Shown: one piece after another, positions 38,252-46,426 of the stretch
Numbering within the stretch: position 1 is the stretch's first letter
Layout: each line of letters opens with the position of its first letter
From: Staphylococcus sp. ACRSN
GTDB lineage: Bacteria; Bacillota; Bacilli; Staphylococcales; Staphylococcaceae
Assembly: GCF_022346615.1 (NCBI RefSeq)
Contig: NZ_JAKRNS010000003.1
Span: 1 to 64,000 of the forward strand
Reading direction: 5' to 3'
DNA: 64,000 bases
Notes under the pieces: generated by a model
What the model was told of the DNA's origin: nothing
Databases searched by the model: none
Seen by the model: only the letters and a program-made list of their open reading frames with translations
Program-made: the position numbers and the translations under genes

Positions 38252-38294
38252 ACGGCGATTTCTTTTGATAGTAAATAGAAATCGCCGTTTTGTT
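38252..38294 (+). terminator. Intrinsic terminator, repeated-hairpin family
   Basis: The stem ACGGCGATTTCT / AGAAATCGCCGT is followed by TTTTG. It is a variant of the hairpin seen at 7285 and 12753. Confidence 0.85.
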
Positions 38295-38467
38295 TGGTTA
38301 ATGTAAAATTTAAGTTTAAAATATTGTTTTTTCGTGTAAATCTAAAGTTATATAGACACAAAACAAAGCATATTTATAAATATATCAAATTACAAGATGT
38401 ATTAATTTAACTTATCTTAGATATTGTATATGATATTAAGTAAGTAAAACAAAAAGGGTGAATTAAA

Positions 38468-39304
38468 TTGGAAAATATTAAATTTTATAATGGAAATGAA
38501 ATGCCAATTTTAGGTTTAGGAACATTTAGAGTGGATAACAGTGATCAATGTAAAGAGGCAGTAAAACATGCGATTGAAAATGGTTATAGACACATAGATA
38601 CAGCAATGATTTACGAAAATGAAGAAAAAGTAGGCGAGGGTATTGCGGAAGCTTTAGAATCTACTGGAATTGACCGTAGTGAATTATTTATAACTTCGAA
38701 ATTATGGTTAACAGATTATGGTAGAAGTAATGTAGCTCAAGCTTATGAGACAAGTATTAAAAAATTAGGTTTAGATTACCTTGATTTATATTTAATGCAT
38801 TGGCCTGGCACTGACGAAGCCTTAATGATTGATACTTGGAAAGGGATGGAAGATTTATACAAAAATGACAAAGTTAAAAATATTGGAGTAAGTAACTTTG
38901 AACCTAATCATTTAGATGCGTTATTAGCACAAGTTTCAATCAAACCTGTAATTAATCAGGTTGAATTCCATCCATACCTATTACAAGAAAAATTAAGAAG
39001 TTATTTAGAAGTACAAAATATTCATGCTGAATCATGGTCTCCTTTAATGAATGCGCAAATTTTAGAAGATGAAACTGTAAAAGCAGTAGCTAAAGAAGTT
39101 GGTAAATCTGCTGCGCAAGTTGTAATTCGATGGAATATAGAGCATGGTGTTGTTGTCATTCCTAAATCCGTTACACCTTCAAGAATTGAAGAGAATTTAA
39201 ATGTGTTTGACTTTAAATTATCTGATTCACAAATTGAGCAATTAGATAATTTAAATGAAGACAAAAGAATTGGACCGAATCCGCTAGAAGTTACTGGAGA
39301 ATAA
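38468..39304 (+). CDS. Aldo/keto reductase (YvgN/YtbE-like)
   Basis: A 278-aa NADPH-dependent AKR barrel protein, probably reducing aldehydes such as methylglyoxal. The catalytic tetrad is visible: Asp and Tyr in RHIDTAMIYENE, Lys in ITSKLWLTD and His in LMHWPG; the cofactor-binding end reads VVIPKSVTPSRIEEN. The start is TTG with AGGGTG 7 bases upstream. It ends at a very strong shared terminator. Confidence 0.88.
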   Translation: MENIKFYNGNEMPILGLGTFRVDNSDQCKEAVKHAIENGYRHIDTAMIYENEEKVGEGIAEALESTGIDRSELFITSKLWLTDYGRSNVAQAYETSIKKLGLDYLDLYLMHWPGTDEALMIDTWKGMEDLYKNDKVKNIGVSNFEPNHLDALLAQVSIKPVINQVEFHPYLLQEKLRSYLEVQNIHAESWSPLMNAQILEDETVKAVAKEVGKSAAQVVIRWNIEHGVVVIPKSVTPSRIEENLNVFDFKLSDSQIEQLDNLNEDKRIGPNPLEVTGE

Positions 39305-39307
39305 ATC

Positions 39308-39357
39308 AATGCCCCTACACTAGTTATTTTTTTACTAGTGTAGGGGCATTTTTTTAT
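39308..39357. terminator. Strong bidirectional terminator
   Basis: A 17-bp perfect stem (AATGCCCCTACACTAGT and its complement) with T/A runs at both ends, between the convergent AKR gene and the crcB pair. Confidence 0.93.
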
Positions 39358-39394
39358 GTATGTGATTGATAGAAATGTTTTAATTATTAACAGA

Positions 39395-39751
39395 CTAAAC
39401 TAAATTGTATCCGAGCAAACATGCAATTAACGAACCAAGATATTGTATGATTGAATAGACAAAAAATCGTATGAAAGCATACTCATTTCTTAAAATGTGT
39501 ACTAATTCAGAAGATAATGTAGAAAATGTTGTTAAGCCGCCTAATACGCCTATGACAAAGAATGGATTTACCCATTCTGTATGTATTGACATCCCCATTA
39601 TACAACCAATTAATAAACTACCAATGATATTAACGATAGGCGTTGCAATTGGTAATTTTGAGTTGAAGTTATGTGTGAAATAGTTTGTGAGGAAACCTCT
39701 AATTACCGCACCTACGCCTCCACCAAACATTATTAAGAAAATAGTTATCAT
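39395..39751 (-). CDS. crcB: Fluoride exporter subunit CrcB/Fluc (second copy)
   Basis: A 118-aa, four-helix membrane protein of the Fluc family that exports fluoride. The family core is [12 protein letters not shown] and [13 protein letters not shown]. The ATG at 39751 overlaps the stop of the other crcB gene (ATGA), so the two are translated together and may form a heterodimer, as many paired Fluc genes are thought to do. No fluoride riboswitch was recognised upstream. Confidence 0.9.
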   Translation of the reverse strand: MITIFLIMFGGGVGAVIRGFLTNYFTHNFNSKLPIATPIVNIIGSLLIGCIMGMSIHTEWVNPFFVIGVLGGLTTFSTLSSELVHILRNEYAFIRFFVYSIIQYLGSLIACLLGYNLV

Positions 39752-40122
39752 GTTATATTTTCCCCCAATTTTATACCTATATAGCATACAATTATACCAA
39801 CTAAATAAGATGTGACAGCATACAATAATAGCAAAAGATACAGATGATGTTCTAACATTTTTATTAGTTCAAATTGAAATGTAGAAAATGTTGTAAATGC
39901 GCCAATAAAGCCAGTGGTAAGTCCTTTTTTTAACAAAGCATTATTTGCAAAATATCGTATTGCTAAACTTCCTAGCAAGCCCATTAGGAAAGAACCAATG
40001 ATATTTGCTATAAATGTGCCAATAGGAAAGCCATGTTCTGGGTTTAAAAAAGAAATCCAATATCTTAATAATGCACCAAACGCACCACCAAGAAATATAT
40101 AAAGATATTGCAATAGTTTCAC
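39748..40122 (-). CDS. crcB: Fluoride exporter subunit CrcB/Fluc (first copy)
   Basis: A 124-aa Fluc protein with four helices, [11 protein letters not shown] at the N terminus, [13 protein letters not shown] and [15 protein letters not shown]. The start is GTG at 40122, with AAAGG a few bases upstream; an ATG two bases earlier is out of frame. It is the first gene of the crcB pair. Confidence 0.9.
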   Translation of the reverse strand: MKLLQYLYIFLGGAFGALLRYWISFLNPEHGFPIGTFIANIIGSFLMGLLGSLAIRYFANNALLKKGLTTGFIGAFTTFSTFQFELIKMLEHHLYLLLLLYAVTSYLVGIIVCYIGIKLGENIT

Positions 40123-40142
40123 ACATCCTTTCCAAAAATAAA

Positions 40143-40174
40143 ATACTACAAAAGTATTTTACCTTTTGTAGTAT
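40143..40174 (-). terminator. Probable terminator of the 101-aa membrane gene
   Basis: An 11-bp stem TACTACAAAAG / CTTTTGTAGTA with a short T stretch on the minus strand. It lies between two minus-strand genes. Confidence 0.65.
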
Positions 40175-40177
40175 AAT

Positions 40178-40483
40178 TTAGAAAATAATACCGAATGTTG
40201 AAAGAGAAGACAAGATGTGTATGATTATCACGATTAATATAATAAATGGTAATATCTTACTTGCTTTTCTAATCCAATCTGAATCTTCGTGTAAATGTTT
40301 TATGGATTTATCTGCAAAAATAATTGAAATTATTAAAATAATAGCGTTTATAATACTACAAACAAAAATAAGTTTAATTATAGAATTAAAGTGCATATTT
40401 AGTAGAGGGTTTCTAGTATTAAAATAAAAACTAATAATAATCAATAAACTAGATAAATAAAAATAAAGTTTTGAACGTGCCAT
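40178..40483 (-). CDS. Hypothetical three-helix membrane protein, 101 aa
   Basis: Three hydrophobic segments are visible (about 5-22, 34-56, 75-97), with a polar loop HLHEDSDWIRKA between the second and third. AGGAGG lies 5 bases before the ATG. No family is recognised. It lies upstream of the crcB pair but is separated from it by a hairpin. Confidence 0.65.
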   Translation of the reverse strand: MARSKLYFYLSSLLIIISFYFNTRNPLLNMHFNSIIKLIFVCSIINAIILIISIIFADKSIKHLHEDSDWIRKASKILPFIILIVIIIHILSSLSTFGIIF

Positions 40484-40769
40484 ATTTACCTCCTAGTGCA
40501 ATTCATCTAATAATAATACCATATTTTTACATAAAATTAACTAAATTTACAATTAAAACAAAAGCATGCCTTTTTAAAAGAACGAAATAAACTGTTATTA
40601 AGCTAAGTTGTTAGCCAAAATAGGTATTATTTACTCAAAAAATTTTGACAATTCAAGCAAAAAATTAGAATTTCATCATAATTGGTGGTATAAATGAGTT
40701 GAATGGTTAATAACCGTTATAAAAATAATTCTTTATAGAATTATTTATTTTAGTCAGGAGGAATTTTTA

Positions 40770-41483
40770 ATGGCAAAATTAAATGTTGAAGTGTTTGCAG
40801 ATGGTGCAGATATTGAAGAAATGAAAGCTGCTTATAAAAATAAACAAGTGGACGGTTTTACGACTAATCCAAGTTTAATGGCAAAAGCAGGCGTAACAGA
40901 CTATAAAGCATTTGCTGAAGAAGCTGTACGTGAAATTCCAGATGCTTCTATTTCATTTGAAGTATTTGCAGATGACTTAGAAACAATGGAGAAAGAAGCT
41001 GAAATTTTAAAACAATATGGTGAAAATGTTTTTGTTAAAATTCCAGTTGTAAACACTAAAGGTGAATCAACAATTTCTCTAATTAAAAAATTATCAGCAG
41101 ATAATGTACGTTTAAATGTAACTGCTGTTTATACTTTAGATCAAGTAAAAGAAATTACTGAAGCTGTTACAGAGGGTGTACCTACTTATGTTTCTGTATT
41201 CGCTGGTAGAATTGCAGATACAGGTGTAGATCCACTTCCATTAATGAAAGAGTCAGCAGAAATTACACACAGTAAAGATGGTGTGAAATTATTATGGGCA
41301 AGTTGTCGTGAAGTGATTAACGTTATCCAAGCTGACGAAATTGGTGCAGACATTATTACATGTCCAGCAGACGTAGTGAAAAAAGTTAATACGAACCTTG
41401 GAAGAGATATCGAAGAACTATCTGTAGATACAGTTAAAGGCTTCGCTAAAGATATTCAATCTTCAGGTTTATCAATTTTATAA
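40770..41483 (+). CDS. tal: Transaldolase (TalC/fructose-6-phosphate-aldolase type)
   Basis: A 237-aa class I aldolase-fold enzyme of the short transaldolase family, acting in the non-oxidative pentose phosphate pathway. Motifs are DGFTTNPSLMAKAG, VFVKIPVVNT (Schiff-base Lys) and LNVTAVYTLDQV. CAGGAGG lies before the ATG. It is monocistronic with a strong terminator. Family members vary between transaldolase and F6P aldolase activity, which sequence alone does not settle. Confidence 0.9.
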   Translation: MAKLNVEVFADGADIEEMKAAYKNKQVDGFTTNPSLMAKAGVTDYKAFAEEAVREIPDASISFEVFADDLETMEKEAEILKQYGENVFVKIPVVNTKGESTISLIKKLSADNVRLNVTAVYTLDQVKEITEAVTEGVPTYVSVFAGRIADTGVDPLPLMKESAEITHSKDGVKLLWASCREVINVIQADEIGADIITCPADVVKKVNTNLGRDIEELSVDTVKGFAKDIQSSGLSIL

Positions 41484-41488
41484 TCAAG

Positions 41489-41523
41489 TTCCCCTATAAA
41501 CTCAATGTTTATAGGGGTTTTTT
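41489..41523 (+). terminator. Terminator of tal
   Basis: A 10-bp stem CCCCTATAAA / TTTATAGGGG followed by seven T. Confidence 0.92.
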
Positions 41524-41776
41524 ATGTTTGTATTTATGCTCAATTTTGTAAGTGTTATTAAATGATGCTTCTTTTAACCTATCTATCCATATCATATAAT
41601 TTAAAATGTAAGTTGATAAATGAGTGAAATGATTGGACTTTAAAACGTCTGTTTTTATAATTTTTGAAATTATACTATGCAAATGTAATATTTAATATAT
41701 AATTAATGATTGTAGCTTTATATTAATGAGGAACTGTAGATAAGAGTTAGGTAAGGGTGCTAAAGGAGTACAAAGA

Positions 41777-42226
41777 ATGAAAGTAAATATTTTTAAACAA
41801 AAAGTAAAAAAACAATTGTGGTTTTTAAATAAAAAAGAAAAAGAGAAATTAGATTCGGTTTTAAATTCAAGTATAGAAAGTGAAGCAACAGGTGAATTGA
41901 ATCGTCCGATAGCATTTTCAAATCAATTTTTAAAAGAACATATTTTTAAAGAGAAAATTACATCAACATCATATTTATTCATGATGTTAATTGGTATTTT
42001 AATAACTTATATTATATTATTAGGATTGTTTTTGTTTGGCTTTCTTGCAAGTCTATCTTCTGTTCAATACTTTATTAAGCCAGAAGTTCATCTATCCAAT
42101 ACAGTAGTGATCTTGACTTTAATAGGATCAATTTTATTGATTATTTTGTGTTTGTATACCATTAAGCAAGTGACTGCATATTTTACTAAAAAATTGTTAG
42201 AATATAAACATAATAAAGATTTGTAA
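41777..42226 (+). CDS. Hypothetical membrane protein with HAAS-like N terminus
   Basis: A 149-aa protein. The N-terminal ~45 residues (FLNKKEKEKLDSVLNSSIES) are helical and charged and look like the small HAAS-type domain found on many Firmicute membrane proteins. Two long hydrophobic segments follow (about 66-92 and 110-130). AAAGGAG precedes the ATG. It converges on the sigS operon. Function unknown. Confidence 0.65.
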   Translation: MKVNIFKQKVKKQLWFLNKKEKEKLDSVLNSSIESEATGELNRPIAFSNQFLKEHIFKEKITSTSYLFMMLIGILITYIILLGLFLFGFLASLSSVQYFIKPEVHLSNTVVILTLIGSILLIILCLYTIKQVTAYFTKKLLEYKHNKDL

Positions 42227-42234
42227 ATAACGTA

Positions 42235-42657
42235 TTAAATAGAATGGTGGGAAAGTGATATACTTTCTTGCCATTTTTTATATACAAAAGTATATGGAAC
42301 TTTGACTTCTATGCACGTGTTATTTTCAAAATAAATAATAGTATTATATTGTAATGATTTTAAACCAATGATTGCCATTGCATTAATATAATATTGAATG
42401 GGTGCTCTTTTAGAATTTAATGGAAATAAAATCAATTCATTATTGATATACAATGGCAAAAATTTCCGTATTTTAAGTGTTTGTTTAGCTTGTTTTATTT
42501 GAAGGTTTAATGATAAATGTTGTATTTCAAAGATGTAATTTAAGGCTTTATCCATTGTAGTAGGATAAAGAACATAGTAATTCGAAAAATGACAAGCAGT
42601 ATATATTTGAGAAGTAATATATGTTTTGAAATATAATAATTTTGTATTCATTTTCAT
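42235..42657 (-). CDS. ComK-like protein downstream of sigS (EcfX position)
   Basis: A 140-aa protein occupying the place of S. aureus ecfX, the gene described next to sigS. By eye, residues 70-130 align with the DNA-binding half of the competence regulator ComK: LILFPLNSKRAPIQYYINAM followed by NTIIYFENNTCIEVKVPYTF matches the ComK order FPT-S-RP ... W/Y-I-N/S ... F-NG--LE--IS-Y-SF. The N-terminal third is unlike ComK. GAGG precedes the ATG, 15 bases after the sigS stop, so the genes are co-transcribed. It could be a regulator of, or partner for, SigS. Confidence 0.6.
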   Translation of the reverse strand: MKMNTKLLYFKTYITSQIYTACHFSNYYVLYPTTMDKALNYIFEIQHLSLNLQIKQAKQTLKIRKFLPLYINNELILFPLNSKRAPIQYYINAMAIIGLKSLQYNTIIYFENNTCIEVKVPYTFVYKKWQESISLSHHSI

Positions 42658-42672
42658 GTTTTAATAACCTCT

Positions 42673-43137
42673 TTATTTGGTATAGTAAGTTAAATATTTA
42701 AATTTGATATTTTTTTGATAGGTTTTCAAAGTTGAAATGGAACAATTTAATAATTTTGCTAACTCTTTTTGTTTATATCCAGCCAGTTTGAGTTCTAACC
42801 AATTCAGTTCTTTATGTGTTAAGCTTGAAAGAAATGATTTGTATAGTAAGTTTTGTTCAGGAGATATAGATAGGCTTTGGTTGGGTAATTCTAACAAATC
42901 GGATTCAAGAGGTTGGAACGTTTTAAGTGAACGAAAAAGGTCTATAAGATAAAATTGTAATCGTGTATAAAGGTAGGATATTAAGGGGACATGGTAATTG
43001 GGATTATAATCACGGAGTAATTCCCACATTCGAATAGATAATAGTTGTGAAAATTCATCATAATTGTACTTTATATGGTACTTATTTAACAATGTAGATA
43101 TAATATAATTATACTGAGTAAGTTTTGATTCATTCAT
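42673..43137 (-). CDS. sigS: ECF-like sigma factor SigS
   Basis: A 154-aa alternative sigma factor. A region-2-like part spans about 10-72 (YHIKYNYDEFSQLLSIRMWE ... YLYTRLQFYLIDLFR) and a region-4 HTH about 104-150 (LTHKELNWLELKLAGYKQ, then KELAKLLNCSISTLKTYQK). It resembles S. aureus SigS clearly but distantly. The ATG at 43137 is preferred because GGAG lies 9 bases upstream; a start at 43152 would include that site. SigS responds to stress and is important in virulence in S. aureus. Divergent from the 73-aa gene. Confidence 0.82.
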   Translation of the reverse strand: MNESKLTQYNYIISTLLNKYHIKYNYDEFSQLLSIRMWELLRDYNPNYHVPLISYLYTRLQFYLIDLFRSLKTFQPLESDLLELPNQSLSISPEQNLLYKSFLSSLTHKELNWLELKLAGYKQKELAKLLNCSISTLKTYQKNIKFKYLTYYTK

Positions 43138-43356
43138 GATATTTTGCTCCATAGTTATATATATAACTGTTATTTCCGGATGTAATCATTTTATTAAAAA
43201 AAACAAAAATTTTCATTTGCTAAATTGTAATAATAGGTGTTAAATAGTAGTCATAGATAGATAAAGTTTAAGTTTAATGACATTAAAGCGTATTCAACTT
43301 AAATATACTGCATTTTTAGTATAATGTTATCTTCGGACTATTTTCAGGAGGTTTAT

Positions 43357-43578
43357 ATGGACTACGCACATTTGAATTTAGAGCATTTTTTTGCAAAGCA
43401 TAATGATTTAGATACGATAAAGGATAAATCAGATTTTGTAATGATTAATAATGTAACTAAAGAAATGAAATATCGAGATGGTGAAATTGAGGGAACAATT
43501 GATCTTAACAGATATTTTTATAAAAATAGATCACAAGCAATGAGTTTTATAATGATGGAATATAAAAGTCAAGAGTAA
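43357..43578 (+). CDS. Small hypothetical protein, 73 aa
   Basis: A charged, soluble small protein (MDYAHLNLEHFFAKHNDLDT at the N terminus) with an excellent AGGAGG 5 bases before the ATG at 43357; the longer frame from 43324 lacks one. No family recognised. It is divergent from sigS across about 220 bases and is followed by its own terminator. Confidence 0.7.
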   Translation: MDYAHLNLEHFFAKHNDLDTIKDKSDFVMINNVTKEMKYRDGEIEGTIDLNRYFYKNRSQAMSFIMMEYKSQE

Positions 43579-43606
43579 TGAAATTAAAATTTCATTACTT
43601 TTTTTA
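43574..43606 (+). terminator. Intrinsic terminator
   Basis: The stem AGTAATGAAAT / ATTTCATTACT is followed by seven T and immediately follows the 73-aa gene. Confidence 0.87.
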
Positions 43607-43744
43607 TGAATATGTAACAACCTATGTATTAAATTGTCTGTTCAACTAAATAGTGTTAAAATCTAATATCGGATAGCCTTAACTTATTTGGTTTTTGCAC
43701 GATGATAGGGCTAAATTTTTAATTATTACCTATGAGGTGTGAAC

Positions 43745-44599
43745 ATGACGAAGCATAAAAAAGGGTCTTTGTTATCAATAGTAGGATTGTTGATAGTGTT
43801 AGGCGTGGCTGCAGTCATTGTTTTTTCAATGATTTCAGATCAAATATTTTTCAAATCTGTTAATAAGCAAGAAAGTGTTGAAAATCTTAAAGTGACATTA
43901 GATAAAGCATCTAAAAAACAAATTGATAATTATACGAGTCAACAAATCTCTAGTAAAGATAATAAAACATGGAGAGATGCATCATCAACTGAAATAAAAG
44001 ATGCTATGGATAGTAATAAATTTATAGATAGTGATACTCAAAAATATCAATTTTTAGAATTAGATCGCTATCAAGGAATAGATAAAAATAGAATTAAACG
44101 TATGTTATTTGATAATCCAACATTATTAAAACATACAAATGCATTTATTAATGCTGCGAAAGAAAAACATGTAAACGAGGTTTACTTGATTTCACATGCA
44201 CTATTAGAAACAGGCTCTGCGAAAAGTGAATTAGCAAGTGGTGTTGAAATAGATGGCAAGAAATATTATAACTTCTTTGGTGTTGGTGCATTAGATGAAG
44301 ATCCAATCAAAACGGGTTCAGAATATGCTAAAAAGCATGGTTGGGATACGCCAGAAAAAGCAATTAGTGGCGGCGCAGATTTCATTCATGGTCACTTTTT
44401 ATCTAATAAAAATCAAAATACATTATATAGCATGAGATGGAACCCTAAAAATCCGGGTGAACATCAGTATGCTACAGATATCAAATGGGCAGAAAGTAAT
44501 GCAAGCATTATGGCAAACTTCTATAAAGATATGAAAACAGAAGGAAAATACTTTAAATATTTTGTGTACAAAGATGATAATAAACACAAAAATAAATAA
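43745..44599 (+). CDS. sagB: Membrane-anchored endo-beta-N-acetylglucosaminidase SagB
   Basis: A 284-aa enzyme that shortens nascent glycan strands of peptidoglycan; the length matches S. aureus SagB. An N-terminal membrane helix (about 9-32) is followed by a glucosaminidase domain from about residue 120. The catalytic Glu lies in SHALLETGSAKSELASG; FFGVGALDEDP and NPGEHQYATDIKWAE are family signatures. GAGG is 7 bases before the ATG at 43745, and an in-frame GTG at 43739 is too close. SagB works with the membrane protein SpdC, not present here. Confidence 0.92.
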   Translation: MTKHKKGSLLSIVGLLIVLGVAAVIVFSMISDQIFFKSVNKQESVENLKVTLDKASKKQIDNYTSQQISSKDNKTWRDASSTEIKDAMDSNKFIDSDTQKYQFLELDRYQGIDKNRIKRMLFDNPTLLKHTNAFINAAKEKHVNEVYLISHALLETGSAKSELASGVEIDGKKYYNFFGVGALDEDPIKTGSEYAKKHGWDTPEKAISGGADFIHGHFLSNKNQNTLYSMRWNPKNPGEHQYATDIKWAESNASIMANFYKDMKTEGKYFKYFVYKDDNKHKNK

Positions 44600-44647
44600 T
44601 TAATATTCAAACAAAATGAGTCAGGGGCATAAATACCCAATCTTAAA

Positions 44648-44686
44648 AAAAGAGGGCTAATCCTTTATGGATTAGTCCTCTTTTGA
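44648..44686 (+). terminator. Terminator of sagB
   Basis: A 15-bp stem with one G-U pair (AAAGAGGGCTAATCC with GGATTAGTCCTCTTT), then T. Confidence 0.88.
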
Positions 44687-44696
44687 TATAAAATCT

Positions 44697-44800
44697 TACG
44701 ATTTTGACCGTGCATGCTTGCCTGGGGTATGGTTCGAGCCTGTAGTCTCTCACTCATACGATTCCCCTAGGCGTCAGCACAGTACAAAATCGGTACAATA
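44697..44800. repeat. IS-associated or dispersed intergenic repeat
   Basis: A GC-richer block. Its reverse complement reads from GACGCCTAGGGGAATCGTATG through GAGAGACTACAGGC to CCCCAGGCAAGCATGC. It lies just left of a transposase remnant and resembles the block at 12948-13017. Origin is probably an old insertion. Confidence 0.45.
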
Positions 44801-44863
44801 TATCGTTTGTTATTCAAAAAAATAAGCTCCTTTCTTAACCAGAAACTAAAAAACTAGATTTAA

Positions 44864-45106
44864 AGAAAAATTGACGTAGAATCAGTTTTTGGATTTATGA
44901 AGGCTATTTTGAGTGTCATTCGTATGTCTATTCTAGGGATAAATAAGGTTAAACGAGAACTCGGTTTTATCTTAATGTCACTAAACATTAGAAAAATAGT
45001 AGCTCACCAAGCTACAAAATCTTATAAAAACAAAGAAAACGTCAAGTTCTATATAATTTCAATAGAAATTGACGTTTATTCTTTAATCAGAGATGCTTAT
45101 GCTTAA
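44864..45106 (+). pseudogene. IS1182-family transposase C-terminal remnant
   Basis: A frame encoding IDVESVFGFMKA, GINKVKRELGFILMSLNIRK and IVAHQA matches the C-terminal DDE-domain end of IS1182/IS1272-type transposases, where the Glu in DVES/DVEA belongs to the catalytic triad. The frame is closed upstream by a stop at about 44861, and the remaining ~450 residues of a full transposase are missing. It is therefore a decayed fragment and not a functional gene. Confidence 0.8.
45037..45080. terminator. Hairpin at the end of the IS remnant, repeated-hairpin family
   Basis: AAACGTCAA-TTCTAT pairs with ATAGAA-TTGACGTTT, overlapping the end of the transposase frame. The core is shared with the terminators at 7285, 12753 and 38252. 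Confidence 0.7.
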
Positions 45107-45180
45107 GACGCTTCTTTATCGAATGAAATAAGGGTAGTAGTTTGTAGTCTGGGTTTGTATTGGAAATTTAGATTAAAACA

Positions 45181-45258
45181 TTACTGCGCTTTGTTTTTCT
45201 GACTAATTAATAAAAATAACATCAATGAAGAAATAAAAACTTTTAAGGTTAATTTCAT
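45181..45258 (-). CDS. Putative 25-aa hydrophobic microprotein
   Basis: A 25-codon frame begins MKLTLKVFISSLMLF, continues with a short Leu/Ile stretch and ends in a polar basic tail (QKNKAQ). AAGGAGTGAGAAT stands directly before the ATG, a near-ideal ribosome site, stronger than that of many real genes here. One membrane helix flanked by Lys is predicted. It could be a membrane peptide, a type I toxin-like peptide, a signal or leader peptide or a truncated gene. It lies just downstream of the osmoprotectant lipoprotein gene, on the same strand. Confidence 0.45.
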   Translation of the reverse strand: MKLTLKVFISSLMLFLLISQKNKAQ

Positions 45259-45324
45259 ATTCTCACTCCTTAAATCTATAAATGATAAATTAAGTTCTGT
45301 AATATACAAATAATAAATGGAAAT

Positions 45325-46251
45325 CTATTTTTTATCAAAATAATTATGCTGTTTTAAGAAATCCTGTGCAACGACTGCTGGTTCTTTACCTTCGCCATCT
45401 GCCTCATAATTCAGTTTTTGCATCTCTTTTGTATTTATTTTATTATCTAATTTATGAATTGTATGTTTGATTTCTGGATGTTTATTTAACAGTTTATTTG
45501 GTGCAACTGCACTGGCATCATAAGGTGGAAAGAAATTTTTATCGTCTTTTAATACGACTAAATCATATGCTGCTATTCTGCCATCTGTAGTGTAACCTAA
45601 AGCAACATCTAACTTTTTATTTTTTAAAGCATCGTAAACTAACCCGATTTGCATTGGCTTAAGGTTGTTGAACCCAAAACCATAATGTGATTTGAATGGC
45701 GCGTAACCATCACCACCGCGTTTGATCCACGTTGTATCAGTACCTACTTTCACTTGATTCTTCACTTTTTTTAAATCAGATACATTATGTAAATTATATT
45801 TTTTTGCTGTTTCTTTTGTGACCATAAAGGCAAATGTATTTTCAAAACCATAAGAGTTGAAAAATGTCTGGTTAAATTTTTTGTCAAAACCATGTTGTGT
45901 CAGTTGCATCGCTTTGTTTGAGTTTGTGATGGGCTTTTGCTTTAATACACCAGTTAAGTCGGTCCCAGTATAACGGGTGCTTGATATATCAGCATCACCT
46001 TTAAGCAATGCATTATGTTGGATTGTAGCTGAACCTAAATTGTTAATTATCGAACCATTAATTTTTCCTTTAGTATCATGCTCAATAAGTTCTTTCAACA
46101 TATACGCCATAATTTGAGATTCACTTGTGGCTAACGCTGAAATTTTCACAGTTTTATTTGTTTGACTACCACCTAATCCTGGCAAGGCACAGCTTGAAAG
46201 AAAAACAGTGCAAGCAATAGATAAAATTAAAATATATTTAGTAAAATTCAT
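45325..46251 (-). CDS. Osmoprotectant/glycine betaine ABC transporter substrate-binding lipoprotein
   Basis: A 308-aa OpuCC/OsmF-type binding protein. The signal peptide ends at lipobox LSSC (C21). KISALATSESQIMAYMLKEL, INNLGSATIQHNALLKGDAD and RYTGTDLTG follow the family pattern for the first lobe, and IGLVYDALKNKKLDVALGYTTDGRI for the hinge. AAAGGGG lies upstream of the ATG at 46251; the longer frame up to 46467 covers the divergent promoter and is rejected. No permease or ATPase is adjacent, so it is an orphan binding protein or serves a transporter encoded elsewhere. Confidence 0.85.
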   Translation of the reverse strand: MNFTKYILILSIACTVFLSSCALPGLGGSQTNKTVKISALATSESQIMAYMLKELIEHDTKGKINGSIINNLGSATIQHNALLKGDADISSTRYTGTDLTGVLKQKPITNSNKAMQLTQHGFDKKFNQTFFNSYGFENTFAFMVTKETAKKYNLHNVSDLKKVKNQVKVGTDTTWIKRGGDGYAPFKSHYGFGFNNLKPMQIGLVYDALKNKKLDVALGYTTDGRIAAYDLVVLKDDKNFFPPYDASAVAPNKLLNKHPEIKHTIHKLDNKINTKEMQKLNYEADGEGKEPAVVAQDFLKQHNYFDKK

Positions 46252-46426
46252 GATTTTCCCCTTTGAATTTAAAATATCAAAAATTAAATTAGTTATTAAT
46301 TTAAGATTAACACATTTGGGTAAATTGAGTAACTTAGTCTTTTCATTATTTGCAATACAATAAAATGTAATTACATTCAGTTGATTGATATAATATATAT
46401 AATTATTAGATGAGGTGGAGGTAATT

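Noticed and set aside
39395-40500. Fluoride riboswitch upstream of the crcB pair
   Set aside because: The conserved GGNGATGG ... CCGCC pattern is not visible in either orientation.
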